From: Varanus komodoensis
Lineage: Eukaryota; Chordata; Lepidosauria; Squamata; Varanidae
Direction of reading: 5' to 3'
DNA: 64,000 nt
NCBI RefSeq assembly: GCF_004798865.1
Contig: NW_025335505.1
Location: forward strand, 14,519,099-14,583,098
This document shows positions 1 through 12,229 of this stretch, piece after piece. The stretch's first letter is position 1; each line of letters begins with the position of its first letter. The notes beneath the pieces are model-generated. The model saw nothing but the letters and a program-made list of their open reading frames with translations. It made no database searches and was not told where the DNA came from. The translations under genes and the position numbers were made by a program.

Positions 1-1742
1 ACAAAGTATCATAATTTAATACGACACTAATCCAAGCAAAGGGAAACCCTCCATACTTCTACTGTAGCAGTATGTTAACACATACTAGGTGGAGATGGTA
101 GTGATTTGGTGTGAATGAATGACACCAAATGTGATTTATATTGTTCCTGCAGTGTGATACATTTGGCTTGATATGGTACTTGGTATAAGTCAAAGTAGAA
201 GAATGAATGACCAGTAGTTTTGCACTTGGAAAATCCAAGCTCCAAATCTTCCCCACACTCCTCTACTTTTGTCGGTATCCCTGCATTGTTGGTTGAGATG
301 TCACTGTGATCTAGATATTTAAGTAGTAAAGCACCAGATCACAGAAGATATACCCATGCATTCTCTGGGTGAAGGCTACATATTTTGGTGGGGGAAAGTT
401 ATTTGCCAGAAGGTAACACTCCAAGCCCAATTTGTTTTTGATTTGGTGTAAAGTCATCCATATAATAAAAATCTACAAACAGAATTTGCCAACTCTTAAA
501 AAATTGTTTTGGAAGGCAAGGGAAAAAATGTCCAGAGGGCATGGGTACTACTGAGATGATCCATGGCTGTATAACTTTTATTGCATCCATATGTCTCCAT
601 AATTGAAGCAATTAATGAATCCATCTGCTCACATTCCTAACATTCTCTCTTAATTATCAAACTAGATTGGGTGTTCCATTTCCAAGAGTTTACGTATAAA
701 CTTTGCACTTTTCTTTCCATAAAACTTGCAATTAAAATTGAACTGCTGTTCCATTATATTGATCTTTCAAGCTTAGCAGATACATTGCTACAGTAATGCT
801 CTTCCAAGTGCAAAACTACAAGTTTAAGGAAGACTGGCTGGAACACAGAACAAATCCCCCCCCCACCCATCTCAGTCTTCCAAGTTTCAGTATTAAAAGC
901 TGAGCAGAAAATATGCCCTTGTTCTGATATAAAACTGCTTGAAATATTTTCAGGATTTAAACTTGTAGGTTATCCAATCCAAATTAAAATGGAAAGCTAT
1001 AACAAAATAAGAATGATTGGCTTTTCATCAGCAAATAAATGGAAATGGGAAACTAAATCATACTGCAATGCTCTAATTTACAGCCCACCAGGATCAACTA
1101 GAGCTGTGCCACAATCAGCATTACATGGGACATTTATACGGGGTCACCTCAGCTTCTGTTCATTCCTACAGTCTCAGCCTTTGACATTATTACATACTGG
1201 CTAAATTGAAATCTGATTCTGATGGTAGCCATTTGACTAAAGAGGATCAGATTCGCACCACTCTGTGTTAATGATTGGACTAAGAAACCCTTGTACAAAT
1301 TGTGTGCAATGAAATAGGAGGTTCTTGGCTCTATAGTAAAAATCAACAAATGTGGTATGTGTTTCTCTGGCAAATAGTTATGTTTCAATTGGATATAGAA
1401 GTGGTGTAACTTCAATATGTTTGGGTTTATTCTCTGAAATGGGATTCAATAGTGGGTCTCTGAAATCAGCTGTGAAGGTGGAAAATGGTTCAGTTAGGTC
1501 AGCTGAAATCTGGACATCAAAGAAAAAGAAAGAGGCCCTTGGAATCAATGCACATCATATCCCCAGCATTTCTTTCATATTAACTATATCAAGAAAATAT
1601 GCAACACAAAGAACTTGGCTGTCATAAATTAGAGAATAATGTTAAAGTTTGTTTATGTTGTTCAGATTACCTATTTTGTAAAGCTGAGGTGCAGAATCAT
1701 ATACAGTTTTCCTTGTTTTGTTTTGTTTTAACCCTTTTACAG
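1..1742. other. Unassigned AT-rich DNA
   Basis: No gene, RNA gene or repeat family that I can name is visible here. Open frames on both strands are short (up to about 120 codons) and overlap one another without motifs, as expected by chance. A short C-run lies near 856-864. The stretch ends at the TA dinucleotide that borders the MITE at 1745. Confidence 0.6.
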
Positions 1743-1744
1743 TA

Positions 1745-2412
1745 CAGTGGTACCTCAGCTCACAAACTCTTCAGTTCACGACCAAATCGGGTCACAAACA
1801 AAAATTTCATAAAAACTTTGACTCAGATCACGAACTCCGCATTGGGTGGTGACCGCGATCGTGGGCATCTCCCCACCCTCAAGTGGGGAGATGGCCACAA
1901 TCATGCTGGGAGGGGGGAGATGGTCGAGATCGCGCCTGTCTTTCCTGCACGAGCACAACCATGATCTCGGCCATCTCCCTCCACAGCACTATCATGCCCA
2001 TCTCTCTCCCCCAGTGCACCCGCATTCGTGCCATCTCTCCCCCACAGTGTGCCTATGTTTGCACCCATCTCTACCCCCCCCCCACAGCATGCCCGCATTC
2101 ATGCCCGTTTCTCCCCCCACCCAGCACGCCAGGATGACGGGTGTGTTCAGGGATGATGGGAGTGATCATGGTCATGCTTGGGGGGGTGGGGAGATGGCTG
2201 CACTTGCGCTTGGGGTGGGAGGGTGAGATGGCCATGATCTTTGTTGTTCTTTGTCACTTTACTTCACAGTTTTCTGATTAAAAAAATAGTTACAGCACAG
2301 ATTAACCTTATTTACATTGAACCTTATGGGGAAATTTAACTTGGCTCATGACCAATTTGGGTCACGACCAGAGTCCTGGAATGGATTAAGTTCGTGAGCC
2401 AAGGTAGCACTG
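1745..2412. mobile_element. Tigger-like (Tc1/mariner superfamily) MITE, copy A
   Basis: A 668-bp non-autonomous DNA transposon flanked by TA on both sides (1743-1744 and 2413-2414), the target duplication expected for Tc1/mariner elements. The left end begins CAGTGGTACCTCAGCTCAC. The right end, read on the other strand, begins CAGTGCTACCTTGGCTCAC, so about 19 of the first 23 bases match. Just inside each end is a further similar block (around CAAATCGGGTCAC on the left, CAATTTGGGTCACG on the right). The interior is GC-rich, with loosely repeated units of roughly 40-50 bp containing CATCTC plus C-runs, which produces spurious proline/histidine-rich frames. No transposase is present. A second copy lies at 28651-29163. 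The assignment to Tigger rather than another mariner branch rests on the end sequence and is less certain than the superfamily. Confidence 0.85.
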
Positions 2413-2414
2413 TA

Positions 2415-2956
2415 TGTTGTTGCTTAGTATGACCTAGGCAAATTCTGTTTTCACATCGTTCTTCTGCAGTAGTTTCCACAGCAACATCCAAATTACTTGT
2501 TAATATATTTGGAAGATAATTTCTCAAGTGGTGTCAGTACTACAGAGGTAATACCAGCAATAGATTTTCTGGTGAGATGTGGAAGAAGAAGAAAGAATCA
2601 TGAGCTGTCCCAGTATAAATACTTCCAAGTGTTTATCTGAAGCTGTGAACACAACCTACACATGTGAAAGCCCTGCACATAAGATCAAGGCCCTTGAAAA
2701 GATGATGTTTTACTCACATGGATTCTGTTTGTTGCCTCAAATAAACACATGGAACTTTGTAGGCAGAATTAGTATGCATGGAAGAATGTGTCACATGAAG
2801 ACTTGTGAAATACAGCTCTGGTGGAATAATTCTTCAGTTTCACTAAGGATGCCAATGGAACAATAACTGACAAAAAGTAAGGTCTTATACTGAACCTGGC
2901 AGTAAGAAACTGTGTCTTGGGCTCTGCCTAAAACTTAACCCTAAACCTAAAACACA
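2415..2956. other. Unassigned DNA
   Basis: Unique-looking DNA between the MITE and a CR1 fragment. One 95-codon frame (2579-2866) has no recognisable motif. The segment near 2930-2955 contains short CCTAAA/CCCTAA-type runs, too brief to call a telomeric repeat. Confidence 0.5.
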
Positions 2957-3118
2957 GGAGAATATAAGAAGAGTCATGTTGGATCAGATCAGTCCAGCAT
3001 TCTATACAGTGGACAACAATGGCTAACCAGCTGTCCATGGGAAATCCACAAGCAGAACAAGACTGCAACAATACTCACATTTCTAGCTACTGGTATACAC
3101 AGGCATACTGCCTATGGC
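2957..3118 (-). mobile_element. CR1-like LINE 3' UTR fragment
   Basis: The + strand reads as the reverse complement of a CR1-type 3' end common in reptiles: a TATAAGAAGAG octamer-like terminus at about 2962, then 'ggatcagatcagtccagcat' and '...ctactggtataca' followed by 'ggcatactgcct'. The sense strand is therefore minus, with the 3' terminus at the low coordinate. It matches, in reverse, the better preserved copy at 4355-4712. No coding part is present, and the fragment is diverged and probably old. Family assignment is by recognition only. Confidence 0.65.
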
Positions 3119-4354
3119 TTAAACACTGAAACCACTGTCAGGCTTAAACAACCCATGTACTCAGTAGATACAGTATATTTGTCCTCAAGACTCCAAACAC
3201 AATGGGATGTAATAATCAAACAACAGTGCCTCACTGCACCTAACCTGGCCCAGGGATGACTCACCCTTCAGTCTTCAGAAGAAAGCAAGCCTCAAACTTT
3301 TTCTAGTCAGTCCAGAACAAGTCTTCGTCACCAATAGAACAAGCAAAACATGGAAAAAATCATCCAGAGGGTCCTTTTAGAAAGCCTTATCCTAAATATT
3401 CACAACGGGTGCTAATAGTGTTAGATTGCTCTCATTTAGATGTGTCCCCTCTTTGCTACTTTCATACTCTTTTCAACAAACCCAGAATAAATGTGAGCTG
3501 ATCACTATATTTGTTTGGATCCAGGATCTGCCTTCCAGAAAAGGAATATATATTCCACTCAAGAAGAATCCCAGTGTCCAATTGTTGTTTGGAAACAAAA
3601 AACAATTCCCCCACCTTCACCCCAATGAGCAGGGTTCCTGACACTGCCTGGCATTTTCTGTGGAACTGAAGGGCTACTGTGGAAAAAGGCAAGGAAATCC
3701 ACTTCCACAACTGTAATTGATACAAGATAAATCACCCAAGGTCAAACTACTACTGCAACCAATGAGTTTGCAACTTTCAGTAAAATGTCCTGTAACTTTG
3801 ATTATATTTAAATGTCAAACTACCAAATGTTTGCATCTAAACAATGTCTTGTTCTATTTCCTCATGGACTATAGTATTTAGGCCCTCTAGTAATGCTGAA
3901 GTCCGTGGGCTACTAAAGTCATCAGTGGTTAAATTTTGCCTGTGTGTCTTAGCACATACACAAATATTCAGTTCCACATAAGCCCTGATCTTTGAATGAA
4001 GGGATTTTTGCCAACCTGTGTACACAAGGTGCATTGTAAGTCAGGATCACCTCCAAGGACAAAACATGGACATTATGGATAACCTGATGGATACACTGTA
4101 GCTGCTTTGCTAAAGAAGCAAAAATACCAGTAGTGTTCTGTGTCAGGCAGCATACTATAGCATTAGTGGTAACAAAGGTGTTAACAGCAGCTGCTGGTGG
4201 GTGGAATGAGGGCATGGTTGCAATAGTGGCAGCAGCAGGAATGGTCCCCTCTGTTTTCCCTCTCAAGTTGCCAACTGAGCTGAATGGCTCTTCATAGCTC
4301 ATTGAAGGGTCAGCCCAGGATGGTGTTTACTGTTCTGCCATTGTACTAGAAACA
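3119..4354. other. Unassigned DNA between two CR1 fragments
   Basis: No gene recognised. Frames up to 117 codons (for example 3949-4302, minus strand) are alanine- and threonine-rich without domains. The stretch separates two CR1 fragments of the same type in opposite orientation, so it may be flanked by an accidental inverted repeat. Confidence 0.5.
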
Positions 4355-4712
4355 GGGGTCATCCAATGAAGCTGGATGGGGGGAGATTCAGGGCAAACAA
4401 AAGGAAGCACTTCACACAGTGAATCAACAAATTCTGTAACTTTGTAGCTCAAGATGTGGTGATCACCATTCATCTAGATGGCTTTGCAGGGTGTTAGATA
4501 TATTTGTAAATAGTAAGGCTTCAATGGCTATTTGTTCTGATGGTTATATGCCACCTACTGGGTCAGAGGCAGCGTGCATCTGAATACCAGTTGCTGAGAA
4601 ACAGCAGCGGAAGTGGGAAATTGCCATAGGCATCTGGTTAACCACTGTGAGACAGAAGATTCTGGACCAGACCTTTAGTCTGATCCAACAGGCTCTCCCT
4701 ATGTTTTTGTGA
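4355..4712 (+). mobile_element. CR1-like LINE 3' UTR
   Basis: About 360 bp of a CR1-type LINE 3' end in sense orientation. Landmarks in order are 'catccaatgaagctgga' (4360), 'gaagcacttcacacagtgaa' (about 4403), 'gatggctttgcag' (about 4479), 'ctgaataccagttgctgaga' (about 4581), 'cataggcatctggttaacca' (about 4625), 'ctggaccaga' and 'ctgatccaacaggctctcc' (about 4679-4700). These follow the order of the well-known reptile CR1 tail. No reverse transcriptase sequence remains upstream, so the copy is strongly 5'-truncated, the usual state for CR1. Confidence 0.75.
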
Positions 4713-7324
4713 CAAGACCAGGCTGACATAATTACAACAATTTCCTGTAGCTTTTGGAAACTTGCTTTTACATTTTAAAATGCTGCCAATAAAATTAACC
4801 CTAATCTATACCTTCATCAATTGATGCCAAAATCGACAGCCCTGTTCCACCTCCAATTTAAATAGCATTTTTAACCTATAAATATGTTGCCTTTTGCATG
4901 CTCTGAACAGCTTAACAGATAATTGGCACAGACTTTAAACTCATCAGCCCACTGTCAAACTGACAGCAATTAGGAAAGTAAACAAAACACTGGATTTGTA
5001 AGGAGATGGGGAAAGAATGTGAAACAGGAGAAAATGCTGCTGCACTGCTCATTTGACTAGTGAAATCTTTTATTGGAACACTGAACAAAATCAGTGCACC
5101 ATGTAAGCCCTAGAATGGTAAGGACATAGATAATAAGGAATAATGAATGCTCAAATCATACTGATAAGAAGAAAACAACATATAATATTTATTTCATACA
5201 TAATTAAGGGAGTGATGATTAGCAGACATAGTTCTGAAGGGCAATGGGAAGGTGGATGTCTTAAAATTAGTCAGGGTAATGGGCTGCAGAATAAGAGGGC
5301 ATGAACTAGAGCTAAGAAAAGACTGGGCAGCAAGGGAGTTTGGGCTAAATCTCTTTATGCACAGGGTAATTAATGTGTGGTAGTACAAGCAATTAGGAAG
5401 CAAAAATAAAGACAAAATGCTAAATAGACAGGTAGGTAGACAGTTGGGCAGATGAGCTGTGCAGCCTAATTTCCTCCCCAAACTCTGCTACATTACCTCT
5501 GCTGTCAGAAGGTCAAAGACAACACATAATTCAAATTAGTGAAAGAATAGCGTGTTCCCAGATGTCCTCAGTTCAAGGTTTACAAGTTTTTTTTTAAAAG
5601 AATCGATTTACAAGAATACATAAATTAGCAATGGCTTTGAACATCGGAAGTGCAAACTTTCTGAAAACTTCATTGCCATCTCATAATTTCTGGAGGGCAA
5701 TAATTGGAGTGCAACAATCAAAATAATAATGTTAATTATTATTCTATATGGCAGGTAGTGTTGACAGTTTAAGTTGCAATATAATATCTCCTGTAACTAT
5801 TGTGTGTACAGGAAGAGTCTCCTGTAACTATTCCCAGTCATAACATGGGAAATGAATTCATTGGAAATGAATCCTAAAAGCTAGTGATGCTGAAATGTCC
5901 GTTGTCAATGTCCGTTGACACTATGTCAATAAATGTCCGTTGACCATCAGAAATATCATCAACAAGCATGTTTTCTGTTGGCCCATTATTGCTGCCTAAC
6001 AACACATATTGATATATTAAGTTATGCTTGTTTGTTGAGAAGAGGGCATGATCTTTTTACAAGCAGGCATTATAAAGGAGGAAGAGAACTGTAGTTGTAC
6101 GGTGCAAATGCTAAATTATAGCACCCAGAAAGGGGGTCAAAAGTTATCAGTGTAGTCACTGAGCTCTCCATGGTGCTGATTAGAACTCCATGGATCTATG
6201 TGGTGGATCCAATGTGGTCCATTGTTTTCTTTGATACTATTGCGGTGCCCACTGCCATGTACTCCACTGCCCTATCCTATTAAATGCCTTTAACTAGAAG
6301 CCTCCAGACTGTATCCTTCATAATCCCATTGCACGCTGCTACTTTTTGTTGCATATGCATAGAAATTGTTTGTATGGGATCTACATTTCAGTTAAAATGT
6401 ACTGTGTCACTTATGTTATTACTGGCATACTACTAAATAAGAGAATTGTTAACATTACTAAATATGTACCCAGGCATGTGTGGGAAAATTGTCTGATCTG
6501 GTTTTCTTACTACAGGTTTATCTGCATCAACATAATTCAAGTGATGTTGAAAAACATGTTATTATAAATGCAAATTATGCATCCGAGGCTCAATTATGTT
6601 GTTACAGGAGAGAGAGAGAGAGAGCCCTAAATTTAAGACCTAATGCAAAAAGCCAGGAGCGTAGAGTAAAAGAAAGAAAAGGGAGGGAGGGAGCAGGCCA
6701 ACACTGAAGAAATTGGTGAACTGATTGAGAAAACTGGACAAATGACAGAAAGAGGTTACCAGAAAGAAATAGCAAATAGGGACACTCCGGCTGGGTTAGT
6801 TTTATCTGTTCATCATTTCTTGTTTTGTCGTCCTGCTGTTTATCAGCGTGCCTATGTGGTCTGCATCAGTTCAGCCTTAAAAAACAAAACAAAACAAAAC
6901 TTTTCCAAATGGCCCTTTCTTCAGAAAAGTGTAAACTTTGTTATGTGACCCCACAATACCTTTGGAGCTGGAGTTTATCCATTCAGTGCCTAATAGCCAA
7001 TCCCATCCCATCTAAAATGAATGATTAAGATGCAGAACATTTTGAGTGTATACAATACAGGCATCCAGAGAACAGAAGATTTCCACCAGGTGATAGTGGT
7101 ACAGGCCACAGAAACAGAAGAGCAACCTGGAATGTGGCCAAACCATTTACTCCTTCTGCTCACAAAAATGGCACTGCAGACCTATGACTGAGATCATTTG
7201 GTAAGAGATAAAAACAAAAACTGTCAATATTGTAATGCTTTTATACAAATCAACAATCAGCCCTTAAATAAAGCACTTGTTGCTGCACCTCATAAAGGTT
7301 ATTATATGTAGAAGAAGACTATCA
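4713..7324. other. Long unique stretch; possible conserved non-coding DNA
   Basis: No gene or clear mobile element is seen. From 4745 to 4990 the sequence is AT-rich, not repeat-like, and contains TAATTGG and CAATTAGG homeodomain-type cores. At 5894-5942 the unit AATGTCCGTTG occurs three times. A short (GA)n tract lies at 6608-6623, and A-rich CAAAA runs near 6870-6900. Open frames are under 100 codons and carry no motifs. Confidence 0.5.
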
Positions 7325-7689
7325 TTAATGGCTATCAGGTGGCACAGTGGTTTAAACTGCTGTGCTGCTGGGCTGGTAGATTGAAAGGTCACCAGTTTGA
7401 ATCTGCACAACGGGGTGAGTTCCTGTTGCTCCATCCCAGCTCCTGCCAACCTTGCAGTTGGAAAGCATGCAAATGCAAGTAGATAAAAAGGTACCACTTC
7501 GGTGGGCAGGTAACAGCATTCCGTGCACTTGGTGTTTAGTCATGCCGGCCACATGACCATGGAGACTGTCTGCGGACAACCGCTGGCTCCCTCGGCTAGG
7601 AAACAGAGATGAGCACCACCCCCTAGAGTCAGGCATGACTGGACTTAATGTCAAGGGGAAATCTTTACCTTTACCTTTAATGGCTATCA
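7325..7689 (+). mobile_element. Sauria SINE with target-site duplications
   Basis: A near full-length squamate Sauria SINE. It has a tRNA-related head ('ggcacagtggtttaaactg' with A-box-like spacing; B-box-like 'ccagtttgaatctg' near 7391), the family-specific middle ('cagctcctgccaacct' near 7436, 'aagtagataaa' near 7478, 'ggccacatgaccatgg' near 7547, 'ctggctccctcgg' near 7582), and a BovB-like 3' end with repeated CTTTAC (7663-7678). The 13-base sequence TTAATGGCTATCA stands on both sides (7325-7337 and 7677-7689) and is the target-site duplication. Its perfect match suggests a fairly recent insertion. The SINE is transcribed by RNA polymerase III and depends on BovB machinery for copying; a BovB 3' end is present at 18258-18463. 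Confidence 0.95.
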
Positions 7690-10600
7690 TGATGGCTATG
7701 AAGAGGGTTGTACCTAGGGTCTTGGATCCTGAATGGAAGAGCTATGTTTTGGGAGATGTCTCCTGCACCACAGCTCATGCCCTCCAGCACTGCTTCCCAA
7801 TCCTCTCTGGAGGATTTTCAGGCTTCTAGAGGGGCTGGCATGGGGAGGATGGAACAGAGCAGTCTGCTCCTCCAGTTGTGTTGCATAAACTATATTTAGA
7901 TCCAGTCCCTAGTCGCCAGGATGAGAACAGTATGGGTCTCCTCATGCAAGCTACTTCGTATTTGGGAGTGCTGTAGGATTCATGCCTTGCTTAGAGACTA
8001 CCCCTTGGTTAGCCACTGTTGGAAAATAACACAGAGCTAAATGGAACTTTGCTTTGATTTAGCATGATTGTTCCAATGTTCTTAGATTATCAGTGTATTT
8101 AGGCTTTGGTACACTTCTGTGTTTCACATCAGCATGTACAACTTGCAGTGTCTGACAAATTGTTATCATATCTATTAACCCAATTCTCCAGTTGCCATTC
8201 CTTATGTAGCTGTAAAGCACAGAGACGTATCAGTGCATTTGGGGGAACTGAAAGATTTTCATTTATCTACCCATCTGTATAAGAGAAATGCCAAAACAAC
8301 CCACTGGATGCTCCATGGCTACAGAATGGTAGATAATTGTTGTTAGGACGGGGGATGGAATGGAGTAATGGAGTACCCTGCAAGAAGGTGTGGCTGGCTG
8401 GCAGGAATATGGAACAGTATTACTCCATGCTGTAACATTTTGTTGCAGGTCCCATATGTTAAACTATAAATCATAGCAAGTTTTTAAAAGTATGCATGCA
8501 GCGGGAATCCAACAAAAGTTAATCACTTTTCAAACTCATTGGTTTCAATTAGATTAAAAATATAAAGATAACTCAACTCACTGAAATCTATTGGACCTGA
8601 AAACATTTAACTCTGGCTAAATCACGCCCAGAGCAATAATAGGAAAGGCCAGAAAGTAGTTTACACTTTTATCACATCTCCCATTTTCAGGCAAGACAAG
8701 TTAATGAATTTCCAGCAGTTGTAATCCACTATAGATGAAGATATTATGCAATTCATCATTTTAAAGAGGCGGCATGTCAGTTCACACTATATAAAGTGAA
8801 TTAGGTTCTCTCTTAAATGTCACTGTAATATCACATTACAGAATGCAAAGCAATTCTTTGCTAGAATTGTTTTCACAAGAAACTACAAGTTAGAAATCAT
8901 TGCATAATGAATAATATGTGCAGGGATATCTGAAAAAGTCTTAATCTGTCATTTTACAAAACATGTATTTTTTAATTTAGTGTGAATCCAACAGCAACAA
9001 TCTAAAATACAGCAATTTCCTTTTACAGTCTGGGCTTGGTATGACTAACTCCTTATAGCCAACAAAAACATTGACCATTCATAGCAATGGACAAATATAC
9101 AGAATGGTTATTACTTCATATTCTTCATAATTTCTTTGCAGTTACATCACAAATCTGAAATAACAGCTACTCTGCTCACAGTTGTGTCCCCCTTTTCCTC
9201 CTGGAATACAAATCATCAAGAGATGATCAAGAGATGTGGATGGAAAATAAGGCACAGCAGATTATTCCATTTTCTCTGTTATGAAGGTCCAAAACTATCT
9301 TTGTTTACTGGTAGTTTTGGTCTTCACATTTTGGTCAAGTATCAGCCAACAGCTCAAAAGTTTACTTGGAAGTTTTTTGAATCAGAAGGCCAAGGAATTG
9401 CTTTTGCAGAAATCACAGCAAAGCCAGAATGGCACTGAGAGCTTATTTTCTTTGTGAGAGAAGAGGAAATAGGAACTGGACAGGAGGCCATCTGGACAGT
9501 GGAAACTGCCACATACCAGAAGGGCAAAAATATGGGGAAAGCAATTGCCTTGATTCCCTTCCACACAGAGCACAGGCCATGACTGGGCCATGACATCTAT
9601 ACATCAGAGTATTACACACCTCCTGATAATTACTGCTGCGTCTGATCCACATTATACACTGTTCATGTCAGTAATTTCCAAATTGTATTCTTGAGAATCT
9701 GTAGATGTATTGGAATGTAACAATAATTTTTAAAAGCCATGAAGAACAATAGACCCTGGAAGTCAAATTGCTCATTTACCACTTATCTTCTTTTGCAATG
9801 AGAGTTGTTTATGTATGCATGTGCTCTGCCAATCTTATGCAACTATACACTGTGTACTTTGCGGTAAGAAGTCCTTACTGCTAGATGGCAATTTGTATAG
9901 TATGAGCTGGGTCTCCTGCTCAAGAGATAATTGTACATGTCAAAGTGAGTGTTGGGGTCCCAGACTGTTCCCTGGAGAATAAGATAAACCCTGAGGACAT
10001 CAGAGTCAACTACTTGTTATACAGAATAGCCATACTATATATAGGACATTGCTCTGTTATTTTTCCTATCTCCAAATATCTCAAACTGGAAGAAGAGTTC
10101 ATCCTTCACTTGTTCAGATTTTCAGTCTTCTTTCAGTCTTCTTACAACACCACCACCACCACATATTTGAATAGGTCATTTGTTGCTGCTGTGGTTGCTG
10201 TTTTAATTAACTGTATTGTGAGTTTCAAAACTCAAAACAAAAACAAACAGAAACCAGAAATAAAACAAAAGGCTACAGGGTTTAATTGAATCTATCACAA
10301 CAAATACATACACATAGTATATATTTTATGTATAGCAAGCTATACTTCAATGCTTAAGAATATTATGCATAGACAAGTGAGATATCCATGTGTTGTAGTG
10401 ACTTGTGTGTTGTTGTAGTTAACAATCACCATCACCATTGCTGCCGCTACCCTTGCACCATTATGATTTTGGGCCCTGGTTTCATCAGTAGGATACCCAT
10501 TTCCTTAGAAATAAAAGTTCCATTCAAATTAAAGGTCAGCATCACAGGGGGTTGGTAGAACAGCTAGCCAAAGAGTAAGTGTAATTTGAGTCATCAATAG

Positions 10601-11992
10601 AAGAATGAGTGACCTTTCTTGAAAGATGTGGCAGGAAGAGAAATGTCGATAAAAAGCAAGCACTCTCTCACTTGCTCTCCTCGCATATCCTATTACACAA
10701 AGTTGTTTCCTGTTTATATCCACAGAGAGGGTCTCACTCCAAGCCACTGGTGCAGCGGTGAAGAGGAGCTGCCAATGCTGAAGTGAAATAAAAGCTCACA
10801 CATTGAGCCTCAAGTCCCGCTGCTTCAGTGAAACAATCAAATATGCATGAGCCACCCTACTCTTTTCAAAATGGCAAGATGCTCGGCAGCAGCAGATCAG
10901 ACAAACTGTTTTATCTTTTGCATTGTACTAGTTACTTTAAAATGCAAAGAATGCTGGCAAAGCAACTGCATGTTCATCTGTCCTAAGCTCAAAGGACAGT
11001 GAATGGGAAATGCAAACATGGCAGTGTATGAGACACGCTTGATCAGTTCACAGATGACACAGACATTTTTTTTTCTGTGTGTACGCACAGTGTTACAAAA
11101 GGGCTTGCTACTTTCTTCTGAGGTGGCACCAGTTGATGGGAATGGCTTTTGTTTGGGGTGGGGGATTGGTCATGAGTAGGCAGTGGAAAATCACAATATT
11201 CTCATCATCATCTTTTATTCTGTTCCCAAACTTCAGGGTAAAGTGCCTGCCAGTGTACAATGAAATCTTTAGCACCTACATGCAAGAGTCATGCACAAGT
11301 TAGTTAAACCAGAAAAGCTGTGGCAGTAGGATGCCAGCAAAAGTCCTGTAAGAATTCTTACTGTAGAATCCTGAAAGTTTCAGAGGGGTTAAAAGCTTTC
11401 AAGCAAGAGTTAGGAAGAAGCAGTGGCAAAGGCAGACAGGGAGAAAAACATAAGAAAATGGAACAGAGGGTACCATCTCAATGCCAGGAAAGTCATTTCC
11501 AGTTTCACATTGAAAATCTATTTTGAAATGTCTCCCGGATAAAAGTGAATATTCCCTTTAAAAATCTATGAAAAAATCAAAGATAGTAATGGAACTGAGA
11601 TGGGCATATGGGTATCCAACCCCTCCCCACCAAAGAGAAGAGTTCTCCATACTGCTGAATGGGGTGGAGAGTATTGAATGACACTGAAAGACTAGGAACA
11701 ACTCTGCAATGTTATCTATTGGTTTTATCCACACACTGTAGATTGAACTAAGAGAATAGTACACAACAACCTTGCAATGTAAAATCACAACTTGCAGCAA
11801 AGTCAGTCAGCTTAAATTGCCTCCTCAGCTCTCTTCCAGCTCAGACTAAGCACCCAGTTCAGAAGCCTCATTGGACTGCATGTAAAATCAGTTGCACATT
11901 CAAATGTTCAAAAATAAACTGTATGGCTAAATTGTGCACAGGAAGTAAGACTCAACATAGAGAAAGAACTCTTCTCTAGGATGTTAACTAGA
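7690..11992. other. Unassigned DNA
   Basis: About 4.3 kb with no recognised gene. The longest frames (9136-9438, which opens only from a TTG; 9945-10289; 11558-11800) have no recognisable domain. Short CAC/CAG-type triplet runs occur at 10146-10162, and G-rich spots near 11155. AT-rich low-repeat DNA at 8480-8960 could include conserved elements, but nothing in the sequence proves it. Confidence 0.5.
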
Positions 11993-12229
11993 GTGTGGTG
12001 TGGTGTAGTGGTTAAGAGCACGGGACTGGGACTCAGACGATCTGGGTTCTAGTCCCCGCTCAGCCATGGAGCCAGCTGGGTGACTTTGGGCCAGTCACAG
12101 ACTCTCAGCCCAACCTACCTCACAGGGTTGTTGTTGTGGGGATCAGATGGAGGAGGACAATGATGTAAGCTGCCTTGAGCCCTTTGTAGGAAAAAGGCAG
12201 CATATAAATCGAAAAATAAATAAATAAAA
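11993..12229 (+). mobile_element. tRNA-derived SINE with L2-type tail, copy 1
   Basis: A well-preserved reptile tRNA-SINE. The A-box region reads 'gtagtggttaagag' (about 12005) and the B box 'gggttctagtcc' (about 12044). Next comes the typical body 'gactttgggccagtcacaga' (12081) and 'cctcacagggttgttgttg' (about 12118). The 3' tail, 'gtaagctgccttgagccc' (about 12165) then 'ggcagcatataaat' and (AAAT)n, resembles the end of the L2 element at 45820-45878, consistent with copying by L2 enzymes. Two further forward copies and two or three reverse copies occur in this window. No clear target-site duplication was found. Confidence 0.85.

Noticed and set aside
1846-2226. 126-codon proline/histidine-rich frame
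   Set aside because: It lies wholly in the C-rich interior of the Tigger-like MITE and comes from base composition.
2925-2952. CCCTAAACCTAAAA as an interstitial telomeric repeat
   Set aside because: Only one or two imperfect units; too short.
9136-9438. 100-codon frame after a TTTGCAG site as an exon
   Set aside because: It opens only from a TTG, has no recognisable domain and no companion exon.
12000-12075. Possible functional tRNA gene
   Set aside because: A and B boxes are present, but the SINE body and tail follow directly and the cloverleaf is not kept.
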